Assembly: GCF_018139145.2 (NCBI RefSeq)
Contig: NC_059471.1
Span: 214,167,494-214,231,493, forward strand
Source of the DNA: Gymnogyps californianus
Lineage: Eukaryota > Chordata > Aves > Accipitriformes > Cathartidae
DNA: 64,000 nt
Direction of reading: 5' to 3'
The position numbers were made by a program, and so were the translations under genes. The notes beneath the pieces were generated by a model. The model saw nothing but the letters and a program-made list of their open reading frames with translations, did not search any database and was not told the origin of the DNA. Shown here one piece after another: positions 15,101 through 27,061 of this stretch. The first letter of the stretch is position 1. Every line of letters begins with the position of its first letter.

Positions 15101-18100
15101 GAAGCCAGACACATGAAAGAGAATGCTGACAAACAGGTAACACACTCTCTCCTGGTCTTGCATTTCGTCTCAGGCTTTTTTCTGTAAGTAAGCGACGCCA
15201 AAAAAAAAAAAGTTTAATTTGGGCATACTGAATTTGTCTCAATATTCTTCAGATATTTGTGCTATCCTCAGTTTAAAAATTCAGATACTGAAGCCTCCCA
15301 GTGAAATAATTAATCCAATGTCACACAGCGAGTCAGTGCCAGATCACAGACAGCTTTGGAACTTTCGGTTTCCAGTCTCTTGCTGTTCCTTATACCACAA
15401 CACTTCAAATACTTTCTGTTGTCCAGGATTGGGAAGAGATGGAAGGAGGTGGGAATAGTTCATCCAGCAAATTACAACCCTCCTCCTTACCCCACGAACA
15501 GTGAACTAAGGAAATATCTTTCTCACAAGCTTTTAAGCTGTACTATCTCCCTGAATGGGAACCGTGCTCCGAAAAAGATATAGTTGTGGCAAACAGCAGA
15601 GCTAAATTAAGACTGTTCAGTTTTAAAACGGCTCACCAGAAACCTGTGCGAATGGCTGTGCAGTTACATTACTCTCAGCTTCCCTATGCACGAAGATGAA
15701 CACCGTTTGAGGAGGAATCTGCACTCAGAAATGGATCCCCAAAAAAGTACAGCACCGAAACGATGGGGAAACAGAATCTACACAGAGCCGAACATTTGGG
15801 TGGAAAGTTATCCAGCCTTCCAACCCTGCTGCTCAGCATCAGCTGCAGATAAACCTAGCTGTCCACAGCAAAAAACAAATCAAACAGAATAAGGGCGGTG
15901 CACTACCTCCCCTTCAAGCAATAAAAGCTTGCTTTCGGTTTGTAGGGAAAAGGAATTTTTAGAAGCTACTACGGTCTAGTCATTTTTGTAAGTGTCACAA
16001 GGATTCCTCCAGCGCTCCAACAAACAAGCTGACCAATGCTCATGTCATCCAAAGAAACTGGGAGGGGGTGGTGGGGGTTAAGGAAAAACTATCTTACTTT
16101 CCTTAAATTCAGTCTCAGGAATAACTGATTTACTTTTGTCAAACTTACTCCCATCACCTCCTCTTTCCTGGCCCAAAGTTCGTATGAATCAGTGAAAAGT
16201 TAACAAGCGAGTAAGTACAGAACAGAAGAGCTTTTAGTTTCATGCCGGGTTTTTTAAAGGGAGCAACTGCAGCTCTGTAATAAATACATTGAGAAAAATT
16301 AATGAGTCACTACCCATGCAACATGTACAGTCTATTATAAATAGCTCAGCATTCACCCTCATGTCTGCTCTAAAAGAGATTTTTTTCAAATTTTATTTTA
16401 ACCAGCAAATTATTAGGTATAGCTCCTCAGTATTTTTATTACAGGCTCTATCACAGATTCCTTATGCTCCAGCACGTCACACAACCCTGCCACGCATTAA
16501 ATACCCATATATCTACACTGAATAGTTACTCCAGGATAACTCTTTCAAGCAGACAACACATCGCTTCCATCCAGCATCCACAAGAACAGTAGAAGCATAC
16601 ACAGCAGATTATTTAATAAGTATATATGCCTTACTTGAGTGCACTTAAGTGGGGAAAAAGGGTCCTATTAATGTAGTTACCAGGCAGGCAAAAGCATCTT
16701 CTTGCTATTGCTGCTCAGAGTCTGCTCCTTTTCCTGGTAACCTCATAAATGTCAAGCAAAAACCCAAGTTGTCCTTCTTTATTGGTAGCCAGCAAGAAGT
16801 TAATTAGCTTAAAAACATCAAGTTTTAAGGTTATCGGGACATAAAGAGGTACGTTTCTTGTAACAAATGTTATGGGCCCTGGATAGATACTTGTTACAAC
16901 AGTCATTCAGCATCAGTACAGGGAATCAGCTCATTTAAACTGATCATCAAAATCTAATACTTTGATAGAGATTATGATTATATACTGATAAAAGTGAAGT
17001 AACTAAAAAAAAAAAAAAAAGTAAAATGAAAAAACTTATGAGGTAAATTTGACATTTAATTAGAAAGAAATAAAAATTTGGTTGATGCCAGGTCAATTCT
17101 CTCCACTGTGGTAATTCCCAATGAAAATATTGGTCTGCTGTTGCCATTCTTCAAAGAGATTTGCTATAATGAAGTTAAGTTTTCCTTTACAGGAGATTGT
17201 GCAGTGACATTGGAGCAGGTTTGAGCCAGCTCTACCTTGGTAAAATATTTTGCAAGATCTGTCATTTTTCCTTCCAGTTACAATGTTGCGCTCACCAGAT
17301 CAGAACTTGCCTTTTTAATATAAATGCAGTTGCATTATTACTATCAATTTTAATATATTATTTAATATTATTTATATTTAATATAATTTTTATATATATA
17401 CACATATAACTAGTTTTAGGTAGGCCTGCGGGGAGCACGAGTTGGACTCGATGATGCTTATGGGTCCCTTCCAACCTGAGATATTCTACCATTCTATATT
17501 TACATAGTCTTCAAAAAAGCTTCAGTCACACAATATGAAACTAAAGAGCAACTTTTAAAGTTCCTCACTGTATCGTAAATTTCAGCAGAAAAAATAAAAA
17601 TAAAAAATCACAGCATATCCAAGCATATGCTTAACACTGAAAATTCAAGGAAAGAGTACTGAAAAACCCACTTCTACATGCAACACACCTCGAAGTTAAT
17701 TATCTAGTTTATCACACTTCTAGTTTTAGCAGCAGATAAGCTAATTCTGTCCTGATGAAATCTGCCCAGGTGCCCTCAGTCATTAAAGTTAAGTAGCTTC
17801 TACCTGGTTGTTTTTTTACAGCAACGTAATAGAAAAACCAGGCTTTTGGGGGCATAAACCATGGCTCTCCTCCTCACCCCTCCCATGAATTGCACCATCC
17901 ACATGAATATACTGGAAGTTGAACTCTCTTACTGGATGTGCTAAGTTAAGAGGTAAAACGTGATGTATTCTGCATGTCTATGACCAACCCTCCCACTGCC
18001 AAGCTGCATTAGCTAAATTCATAGCAAATGAAGCAGATACCAGTCTGTCTTCACTGGATAATTCCCCAATATAAAAAAACAACTTACACAAGAAAATCCA

Positions 18101-21100
18101 GAGCAGTTAACCCAAAGCACCAGCTGTGCTGCCACCTCTATCAAACCACGTGAAATGCGAGTGCAAAATGAAGCGGCACATAACAGAGAACTTTTCCCTT
18201 TTCACCTCTGCTTAAAACAACCAACAACAACAATGTAGAATGCTGCTCTCAGAAACCACACGATGTCAGTTTGTTTTGTAGTTCAATACCTTAATTACAT
18301 ACTCCAACACTGTTTCAAATATTTTATTTAAATTTTAGGATAAAAACGTGTGAAGTGTGCAGCATATTGAACAGGCTTCCTCTTACAAGCTTTCCACAAA
18401 TTTGAACAACATAATGTGGTGTACTTTAACAGGAAAACCCTTATTTTCTCCTGTGTAAGTCCACTCTCTCCTCCACCCCCAACACAGTATTCAGAAGCAT
18501 TTCACGGCATCAAACACATCTCAAGCCCGCTTTGCAAATCCTTTTGCCTTCTCTTTGCAGCCACAGAAGCTCCCATCAACTACAGCTACTGCAAATGCAA
18601 AGAAACAACAGCAGAAAAGTAATGAAAATCTTGAATGTAGCTCTCCTAATGGGATGTAACAGCTGGAACAAAGATCTAACACAGCTGGGAAAGCCATCAT
18701 TTTCTTTTGCAACTGAGAAAATACGTGAACGGCAATGACATGCTTTTCAGAGCAATAACACACTGTCTCAATTACGTCAGAGTAAATCCATTCAGTTTGG
18801 AATACAAAGATTATGTCCCTCCAGCTGACAACCCTGCTCACTCAAACCCCACTGGTTTGACTCAGAGATAACACACTGACAATAAAGATGCTACAACTGG
18901 AATTTAATTAATTCTACTTATGCAAAACCATGGCAAAACTCAACTCATTCATCCAGAGCTGGGTTTGCACAGTAACTTATTTCAGAAGCAAAAGGAAACA
19001 ATTCTGAAAAAGCAGGGAGATGTCAGCTGAGCATTAAGATGTCTTTTTACAAACCTTTTCAAGAAAGAAATACAGGAATCATTTTAAGAGAGGTAATACA
19101 AAAAATACCGTATCACTGGCATGAAAACAGCATATTCCCCTTCTCCTCCACAAAAAAAAAAAAAAGAAAAAAGGAAAAAAAAGACTGTGATACTTCCTTC
19201 TCCATTCATAGAGGGGAAAAAAATTCCTTTCCTCACTTTCAGTAAGCACACCCAAAGTAAGAGAGGGATACCTTAGTTCTACGCACTTCCAATTCCTCAA
19301 GCACCAGAAGGAAAAAGTTGTATTTTCACCATGTCTGCGTCTTTTCCTCCCATTCTTACAAACACTGCAGTACCTGTAGCAGAGGCAGCTGAGCTCGGGG
19401 GACAATGCTGCTCAACAACTCATCTCTTGCACAAGCAGTGATCCAGTTACAAAAGCATCTTCCCCAATATTTGTACTAACCATATCAAAGGACAGGTCTG
19501 ACCAAGCCTAAGTTAGCTCCTTTTTCACCCCATAACTCGGTTCTCCTAAACTCTGTCTGTTGTCTCCTTTAATCACTTTACAGATCATTTCTGTTTAGAT
19601 TGAGATACAGACTTCAGAGGTGCAGCAGCTGCACTTGTGCTGCTGGGAGATACGGGTTAATATTGCACAGTCCCATTTCCAGACTAACTATACACAGCTT
19701 CACATCTAACTAGCTCTCAAATTTGGGGAAAGCTTGTACAAGGACACCTATTCAACCTAGAATTGAAATCCAAAGAGTTTGCAGCGATACCACTAAGTCC
19801 CTCCTAAGCTCGGTTACACTGGCAGTGCCAGACTCGATCTCAATTATTCCTGAAATGATGAAGCAGAGGCAGGGCCAGGTATCAGGTACATTCAGCTCAT
19901 CACTTTGCTTTACCAGGGATCACTGCAGCAGTGAGAACTTCTGCTTCAGAGAAGGGACATGACCACAAGCAGCAACACCTTCAGGCCATGCTGCTCCTCT
20001 CCCAACCAAGCTGATCATGCTGCGCTTCCCAGCTCATGGGTCTTTGCTCCACACACTCTCCAAATTCACTCTTGCAGAGGAAGCCGACACCTCCAGCCTT
20101 CACAGTTCCTCTGATCTTGAGGCTGCATCCACCACTGGTTGACAGCAACATGCCTCCGATACTCCTCTCATCCGCAGCTGTGACATCCTCTTTTAACACA
20201 GCTCCCACAACTTGCACAGAAGTGCTGGCAGGCTTTTCCATTCACATATTTCAGGGCTGCCATCCCTGTTACCTCTCCCATAACCTTCCGCAGTCCCCAG
20301 CACATTCTCTGAACTGGTGGTGGCTACGGTAGCCCCAAATCCACCATCAGTGAGTCACCTTCTCCTCACCCAGCACTTCAGGCAACCAAGCACATTATCC
20401 ATCCCAACTCCAACCCCTGCTTCCTCTAAACGCCTTCCCCGCTGCCAGACCCAACCTCAGCAGCTCTGACCTCTGCTGCAGGGGCTCTCCAGGACTTCCC
20501 CATCCACAAGTACACACAGACGTGTGGAGCAGTGACATCCCACAACCCCACAGCTCCCCAGAACGCCAAAGGAAGGGGGAACACGTCCCTCTCGGTGCAG
20601 GAGGCACAAGCAGCCCTGTTTCTCCATGCACACGCAGCCTACTCCCACCCCTACAGGCCACCCTAGCTCCCCCCAGCCTCTCCACTATGTGCATCCCTCC
20701 CATCATCTCCCCCCCAATACTTACAGATCCAGCAGCAGCACTGGCAGCCCCATCTCTGCACACACATCACTGCTGTCGTCCCCGCCACGTTACAGCCTCC
20801 CTGCCCCACACATAGGGCAGCAAAGGCCTCCGCACACACACACTCGTGACCCTCCAACCACACTGACAGCCTGAGCCTTGCTCCAGATCCCCCGCAACAC
20901 TCCCTGTGTTCAGACCTAGCAGCGACCCACATACTGCCACCTCCCCACACCCTCCCTGACCCAACAGAACATCAGCACCCCCTTCTTGACATTCCCGCAC
21001 CCAGCAGACCCCTACCACCCTCTCATCCCCCCAGTCGGCATTACTGACCCAGGAACCAACCGGACATCCCATCCTCCCACACCCCATATTCTGCAGGTAC

Positions 21101-23563
21101 CAGCAGGTCATCCGCCCCCCCCCCCCAGTACTTCCACTGCAGGCTCTGCAGGGACACAGACAACCCTGAGGGACACACAACTTCATCCTCTGTCACACTC
21201 CCAGATCCAGCAGTGACACTTGCTGCCCCTTCCTCATCCTGTCCACACACACACACTCCATACTTCTATGTGACCCAGCCAGCACTCCTCATACTGACTC
21301 CCAGACCTCCTTTCTCTTCTCCCCCTTGGTGTAAACTTACCCATTCCACACTCCCACCCCTCCCACACTCCCACCCCAAATCCAGTGAAGCCCTGGGCAT
21401 CCTGCCCTCCACCACCACTCCCAGCTCCTTCTGCACATGCCACCTCAATGGCAGTGTTGGCTAACTCCAGTCCCCCACGCATCCAGCCCAACCTCTTCCA
21501 CTGCATCCACATGAGGACACTCATACCTCATGCCACATCCACTAAAATTATCCCCAGCCCCATCCCTCCCGTTCTCCATACACATACTCCACACCTCCCA
21601 CACACAGCCTCGTCACCTTCCCACGACCTGTGCACTACAGCTCCATCTCCCCCAAAAAACACTCTAGTGCATTCCTGCCTTCACACACTGCAGCCCCACA
21701 TCCCCCATACACACGTTCCCAGCCCCACAGTACCATCGCGTCCCCCTGTACGCACACATCCCCAGTTTCACATATATGGCCCCATGCTGCCCTGGTATAT
21801 GTCAATCCCTGACCACAGCCCCCTGCCCAATCCCACAGATGTGCATCCCTGACACCAGGCACCACAGCCCCACGTCATCCCTACACACATATAACCCTGA
21901 CCCCACACAGCATAGTACACGTGCATCCCCTGCCAGCACTAAAGCCCCACACCTCCCCTTGCACACATGCACCTCCAGCCCCACAAACCACTACCCCCTT
22001 ACACATACATACCCAACTCGGAACACTCCAGCCCCAGCAATAGTGTTCCCAGCCACCTCTCCCTCTGCCCATGCAAGTGACTCTACTCCCCCCAGGCACA
22101 GCTCTTGGACCCCATGCACTGCAGCTCCATCTCTTCACTCTTTACACACCTCCCGCAGCAGGGGTTAACACCTCCCATCTCCCTGTCCCATACACCCAGC
22201 CCACACCCTTCACCCTACAGCTTCAGCACCTCCCCTTGTGCCCACATCCTGGACCCTACACACACATCCCCACCTGCAGTGGGTCCCCACAGCCTCCTCA
22301 GCATTCCCACCAGGGCACAGACCCTGACCCAGAGGTGAGCCAGGACAACACAGCAGTAGCATCACATCCTCTCATGCACACATCCCACCCAGGAAAAGGG
22401 CTGGCTGCCCCTTCTCCCCTCCCAGTACACCCCCTCCCAGATTCAGAACACTACAGCCCCACCAGCAGGGCCAACAGTCCCGTCTCCCCCTCCTGTACAC
22501 ATGCACCCTGGTACCCTGCACGCTATAGCCAGAGAAAGGGGGGCAGCAGCCCCATCTCCCCACACTCCAGACTCACGGCCTCAGAGCTCTGTTTCCCCCA
22601 AGTCCACAGCCCCAACCCATGCCCACACCCCAGACCCCAGCCCCACAGCCCACCTCTCCCTCGCACTAGGGCCCCTGTGCACCAGCACTACCCCACAACT
22701 TCCCCTCTCATCCCCTCAGCCCCCTGCACTGCTCCACAGCCCAGCTCCCCTTGATTTTCCCCTAGCTGGAGTACCCCACAGCCCACCTCCCCAAAGCCTG
22801 ATCTCCCCCACGGCCCCTGCACTGCATCACAGCTTGATGTCCCCCCCATGCTCTCACCTCCCTGCCACAGACAACTTCCCCATGCTCTCTCTCTACAGAA
22901 CTGCCCCACAAGCCACCTCCCCATGCCATCACAACACTGCCCCACAGCCTGGTCTCCCCCATGCATGCACCTCGCACTCGCTGCCCCACAGACACCAGCG
23001 CTGCCCAAAGCACACCTCCCCATGCCCTCCTGCACTGCCCCACAGCTCACATCTCCATGATCCTCTCCCCGCAAAGCAGCCCTCAGCCCACAGCACTGCC
23101 CTACAGCCTCTCACACCACAGCTACCCTCCCCATGCCTCCACAGTGCTACCCCACAGCCTTCCTCCCCACAGAATCCCCTCCCCACGGCCCATAGCACTG
23201 CTCCGCTGCTTCCCTTCACAGAATGGCCGAGGCTGGCAGGGACTTGTGGAGGTCACTCGGTCCAGACCCCTGCTCAAGCAGGGCCACCCACAGCCGGCTT
23301 CCCAGGACCGTATCCAGACGGCAACGACTACGTGCTTTGCCGCAGCCCCTCTCCCCACAGCACTGCCCCCCCAGACCCCGGCCCGGCCCGCACTCACAGA
23401 GCTCGCAGTAGCGGTGGCAGCCCCGGCCCAGCCCCTGCAGGTACCGCTGCAGCACGTCGGTGAGGAGGTCGCAGGCCGAGACCTGCACCGAGTCCCAACC
23501 CAGCGCCTGGCAAATCTGCGCCACCGACACCCGCAGCAGCCACCGCGAGTAGGTCTCGCACAT
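11890..23563 (-). CDS. TAF3: TAF3, TFIID subunit 3 (5' part: exons 1-2)
   Basis: TAF3 is a nuclear TFIID subunit. Its N-terminal histone fold pairs with TAF10, and its distant C-terminal PHD finger reads H3K4me3 at promoters. Two coding exons are visible: 23398-23563 (residues 1-55, starting MCETYSRWLLRVSVAQICQA) and 11890-12132 (residues 56-136). They join through a split Tyr codon (T|AT) with a GTGAGT donor and a TTACAG acceptor. The joined 136 residues follow human TAF3 closely, including DPILDDVG, NLHELEDYIHNIEPVTF and the conserved tail ending PPIVSSQE. Exon 2 ends in phase 1 at a GTGCG donor. The large basic/acidic central exon and the PHD exons are absent from 1-11889 and must lie beyond the left edge, so the gene is cut by the window and not broken. 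Family identity is very secure; the alignment is from memory. Confidence 0.95.
13595..13830 (+). repeat. Ancient MIR/CORE-type SINE remnant
   Basis: At 13626-13655 there is TGTGTGACTCTGGGCAAGTC, the MIR core signature. It is followed by a degraded CTCCACAGCTAAAAGGGAGA segment and a tail resembling the old SINE/LINE 3' region (TTAGAACATGAACTCC, later TAATATCTAGTAC). The edges are approximate. Confidence 0.65.
15265..15430 (-). repeat. Ancient MIR SINE remnant (reverse orientation)
   Basis: CAGATACTGAAGCCTCCCAG followed by AATGTCACACAGCGAGTCAG and, after a decayed gap, CTTATACCACAACAC is the reverse-oriented MIR pattern (cancer-genome style GAGGAAACTGAGGC / GGTCACACAGC / CTAACCACTAGACCAC). Identification rests on recall of the MIR consensus. 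Confidence 0.65.
17426..17497 (+). mobile_element. CR1 LINE 3'-end fragment
   Basis: GAGTTGGACTCGATGATGCT, then TGGGTCCCTTCCAACCTGAG and ATATTCTACCATTCTAT, is the characteristic CR1 3' terminus in plus orientation. The copy is heavily 5' truncated (about 70 nt). Confidence 0.85.
20380..23215. repeat. C-rich (minus-strand G-rich) degenerate tandem repeat tract
   Basis: About 2.8 kb in TAF3 intron 1 is dominated by C, A and T on the plus strand, with G depleted. In 22.7-23.2 kb the recurring core is CTGCCCCACAGCC followed by CTCCCCATG, with unit lengths of roughly 35-45 nt. The distal part is looser (CCCCACAGC, CACACACAT, CATCCC). The bias opens long spurious frames on both strands (320 and 378 codons on plus). 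On the TAF3 sense strand this is G-run rich. The tract ends about 165 bp before the exon 1 donor. Confidence 0.85.
23398..23563 (-). CDS. TAF3: TAF3 exon 1 (coding part)
   Basis: The exon encodes residues 1-55, most of the histone-fold domain that dimerises with TAF10. The ATG at 23563-23561 is the start equivalent to human MCESYSR. The exon ends in phase 1 before GTGAGTG. It sits inside a CpG island with the 5' UTR to its right. Confidence 0.95.
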
Positions 23564-23880
23564 GCCGGCTCGGCTCGGCGCGGCGCCGCCCGGGCCCGCC
23601 GCCCGCCCTGGGCCGGGAGGGCCGAGGGAGGCTCACGCACAGCCCGCCGCCGCCGCCATCTTGGCGCCGCGCCTCCCCGCCGCCCGCGCCAGGCCGCGCC
23701 GCTCCAGCGCCGAGAGCATCGAGCGGGTCGCTTCAGCGTCGCATCGAGCGCTCGGCCGTCGGCAGGGGAGGCGGAGCGGGCGGGGTGGCGGGCGTTGATG
23801 GCGGCGGCGGCGGGCAGGCCGGGGAGCGGAGCGGAGTGGCTCGGCCCCTCCGAGAAGCCCCGAAATCGGGGTATCCTACA
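23560..23880 (-). promoter_or_regulatory. TAF3: TAF3 CpG-island promoter and 5' UTR with YY1-type element
   Basis: GC-dense, CpG-rich sequence lies upstream of the TAF3 ATG. On the minus strand, 23662-23652 reads AAGATGGCGGC, a full match to the YY1 element that commonly sits just downstream of TATA-less start sites. No TATA box is seen. The start site is therefore probably near 23.66-23.70 kb (inference). A second ATGGCGGC occurs on the plus strand at 23798. Confidence 0.75.
23633..23659 (-). other. Possible upstream ORF in TAF3 5' UTR (8 codons)
   Basis: The ATG inside the YY1-type element opens a short frame, Met, four Ala, Gly, Cys, Ala, stop (TGA at 23635-23633), 69 nt before the TAF3 start. 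It is translated only if transcription starts upstream of 23659, which the sequence cannot show. Confidence 0.4.
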
Positions 23881-24097
23881 GCGGTGTGAGGAAAAGTTGG
23901 TGTCTAGGCCGCCTGTCGGAGCGCTGGGGGCTGGCGGGCCCCGGGCTGGGCTTCCTCAGGAGCGAGGGACCGCCGCTGCTCCGTCGCCTCTGCAGGCCCA
24001 AGTCGGCCGAGCAGGGGCCGTGCCCGTGAGGCGCTGGAGCAGAACCCAGGCGCCTCATTTGAACAAGCAGCCGTGCCACGTGTTACCAGAAAGCTGA
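23798..24097 (+). other. Open frame of 99 codons divergent from TAF3 (doubtful)
   Basis: An ATG in ATGGCGGC context inside the CpG island opens a frame pointing away from TAF3. Its composition is GC-driven (Ala, Gly, Arg, Pro) and no domain is recognised. It could mark the start of a promoter-divergent noncoding transcript. Nothing supports a protein. Confidence 0.15.
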
Positions 24098-25620
24098 AAA
24101 CTCTTGGTCAAAACGGTTTATCCGGATTTTTAAGTTTTATTTTTTCTTTTCAACTGGGCGGAGGAGTCAGATGTCAGCCCTCTCTGCAGCCATTGCTGCC
24201 AATGGGTTTCCCCTCCACTGCGGGACCTGACGCATCCTCAGGCGGCTCATACCCACAGACATCAAATGTTTGCTGTCAAGACTTGCCATTAAATCTTTAC
24301 TTTTGGGTGAAGCCCTTTAATTACTCTTCATGCTAATCTTGTCAGTTGGTCACTTTTGGTTTGGAGATTGTGGTTTTGGGCTGTCAGGCTCCACTACGTC
24401 ACTCCACAGCTGTACGGCCTCGCCACGCTTGTTGCCATGTGTGTTACATGTATGGCCAACGCTGCATCAGGTTGGTTTTGGAGCAGGCTCCTGTGCTGGG
24501 GTGGAAGTTGCAGCATTAGGCCTGTGCTGTGAAGAACGAGAATCTGAGAAATGGGAGAGGACATTTTAGTGTAACAGAGAGAATCCTTTGACAGTGAAGA
24601 GACTTAAGGACACAGGAAGGAGCCTGATTTCAGACGCTTTAAAACAAAACTGACTTTAATGCCAGAAGACTTGTAGGGCATGTTTCTCCTTTGCAGCAAA
24701 AAAAAGGCAGATTTGTTACATTTCTCTCCTTTCTAATTTCAGTAATTCCTCCAGAGCTAAGAAAAAGAAGACTTTTGTGAATCTTTTCTGCAGCTGCAGT
24801 TTTTTGCACGTGGTGGAGCCAGAAAAAAAAATCATTTTTAAGAGCCAGTATGAGCCAAATTGAAGGGAAGTTTGTGCCATCTTTTGGGGAGTCAAACCTT
24901 GCAAGGTAACCTGTATGTAGGCAGGTAGATAAAAAATTGCATACGAGGCCAAGATTGCCTACGCAGTAAGAACACTAACTTCAGAAACAGATGTAGCAAA
25001 ATTGGCAACAATGAGGGAGAAGTGTTTATGAGCGAGTTGTTTATTTGGGGAAAAAAACTGAGCAGGGAATGGATGAAACTATGGTGGCAAAAAGGAGGAT
25101 CCAGAAACAAAAATAAGTGTTACTGAGTGGTGTGGGAGGTAGAATGAGGAGCAACAGAGCTGTTGCTCAATGGTGGCTGTGTATACACTAATAACACAAG
25201 TGCTAAACTGTAACTCGGTAATTGTGTGTAACTAATCAGAGCGTGAAGGACAGAATTGTAAATAATAGCGGTCTATTATTAGAAGTTCATTAGTTCACAG
25301 ATTAGCTCTTTGATTTATTAGACCATTAGCAGTGTGTTGATTAGTCAATAAACAGCCTGGTCTCTTGGTATCAGTCACATCTCAAGTCTGCAACCTGAGG
25401 AGAGGGGAGCTGGAGCCGCGGCAGAGCCCTGCGGCTCATTGTTTTTCAGGGCAGGTTCTTTGCTCACTCCCTTCACTCCGTTGAGAAGCTTTGGGCACTT
25501 TTGAGCTGGCATCACATTTCCCATCTTAGAAACGTATTTTTCTGAGTGCTCTGGAAAGCTGCAAATGCGCAGGCCCCCTTTTTGAAACTTCACAAGTATT
25601 CGTAAGGGAATTAACGTGCA
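24098..25620. other. Intergenic TAF3-ATP5F1C spacer, left part
   Basis: Unique-looking sequence right of the TAF3 CpG island. No exon, RNA gene or clear transposon was recognised. The CR1 fragment begins at about 25621. Confidence 0.6.
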
Positions 25621-26329
25621 GTTTTGACACGGTCCCCCACAACATCCTTCTCTCTAAATTGGAGAGATACGGGTGTGATGGGTGGACTGTTCGGTGGGTG
25701 AGGAATCGGTTGGATGGTCGCATCCAGAGGGTAGTGGTCAACGGCTCAATGTCCAGATGGAGATGGGTGACGAGTGGTGTCCCTGTTGTGGAAGGTGGCA
25801 AAGCTGAGCTACATGAGCACGCAGACCACACCCGAACGAGACGTAAACAGCACGTGGCAATAATGGGATAAGATTGTCGGGCTATAATAGCACAGGAATG
25901 TATATAAGTTATAGAGGCTGTTAGTATGTTTTGGAGGGCTTTAAGGACTTTGTTTAGCTGCTTAAAAGTAGTCGTTCATGATCAAGCAGAACTCACAGCT
26001 TGCTTAATGCTTTTGTTTAACCTTGACCTATTCCCTGATCAGAGGAATAAGAGGATTCGGAAAGCCCCAGAGCCAGTTTGAGCCAGGAAAAGGAGACATA
26101 GTCACAACTAGCCTAAAAAAAAAAAACCAGGAAAGAGAAAGAACCCGCCTAGAGATGAGAAAAAGGACCCTGTGAGAGAGAAGGAGACCCCAGACCTGAA
26201 TATTACCATTGGACCAGACTATGGTGTGAGGGGCGGGAATTCAGATTGTAAGGGTATAATTGCCCAGGGATTTTAGTGTTTGGGGTGCCTCTCCAGAGGC
26301 ACCCAGCTCAAGCTGTCTAAATTTGTGCA

Positions 26330-26924
26330 TGTCCTGGTTTTGGCTGGGACAGAGCTAACTTTCTTTTTAGTAGCTGGTACAGTGCTGTGTTTTGGATTTA
26401 GTGTGAGAATGATGTTGATAACACCCTGATGTTTTAGTTGTTGCTAAGTAGCGCTTATCTTAAGCCAAGGACTTTTCAGTTTCCCATGCTCTGCCAGCAA
26501 GCAGGTGTGCAAGAAGCTGGGAGGGAGCACGGCCAGGACAGCTGACCTGAACTAGCCAAAGGGGTATTCCATACCATAGAACGTCATGCCCAGTATATAA
26601 ACAGGGGGGAGTGGCCAGGAGGCACGGATCGGGAACTAACTGGGCATCGGTCAGTGGGTGGTGAGCAATTGCATTGTGCATCACTGTTTTTTTCCTTCTC
26701 CCCCCCTTCCTTTTTTTGTTGCATTCCTTTTCATTACTATTATTATTATATCTCATTATTACTATTGTTAGTATTATATTTTACTTTAGTTATTAAACTG
26801 TTCTTATCTCAACCCATGAGCTTTACTTTTTTTTTCCTTTGTTTTCCTCCTCCTCACCCCACTGGGAGGGGAGGGGGAAACGGCTGCGTGGTGCTGAGTT
26901 GCTGACTGGGGTTAAACCACGACA
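26330..26924 (+). mobile_element. Solo LTR B (endogenous retrovirus) nested in LTR A
   Basis: The LTR is 595 bp, starting TGTCCTGGTTTTGGCTGGGA and ending TTAAACCACGACA. It is flanked by a perfect 5-bp duplication GTGCA (26325-26329 and 26925-26929). It contains TATATAA at 26594-26600 and ATTAAA at 26792-26797, so transcription would run plus. It resembles a solo-LTR family common in neoavian genomes. No internal proviral sequence is present, consistent with LTR-LTR recombination. Confidence 0.9.
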
Positions 26925-27033
26925 GTGCACCATAGGTAGAATAAACTATGCTTTTTATTTTGAAGGCCTTGATTAGAGATTCTGCGTCAGGGAACCTAGG
27001 GTCGAGCCTGAGGGAAGGAGAAGTGCCTGAGGG

Positions 27034-27061
27034 TGAGTGTGTGTGTGTGTGTGTGTGTGTG
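27034..27061. repeat. GT dinucleotide microsatellite
   Basis: An uninterrupted run of about 14 GT units within LTR A. It is likely length-polymorphic. Confidence 0.9.

Larger units (their letters stand above)
12133..20380 (-). other. TAF3 intron 1, distal part
   Basis: AT-rich intron sequence with no coding exon I can support. It contains two ancient MIR-like SINE copies (about 13.6 kb and 15.3 kb), a CR1 3' end near 17.45 kb, an AT-only stretch at about 17336-17410 and a purine tract near 19146-19180. Confidence 0.7.

Noticed and set aside
19079..19405. 108-codon minus frame
   Set aside because: Driven by a long purine tract (Phe/Leu run), no homology.
23216..23563. TAF3 exon 1 reading on past residue 55
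   Set aside because: GTGAGT donor at 23397; the continuation is repeat-derived, and the split Tyr codon joins exactly to exon 2.
22501..24097. Long plus-strand open frames (320 and 378 codons) over the C-rich tract and CpG island
   Set aside because: Pro/Ser/His/Thr- and Arg/Ala-rich composition explained by base bias. They run through the repeat tract and across TAF3 exon 1 antisense, with no domain.
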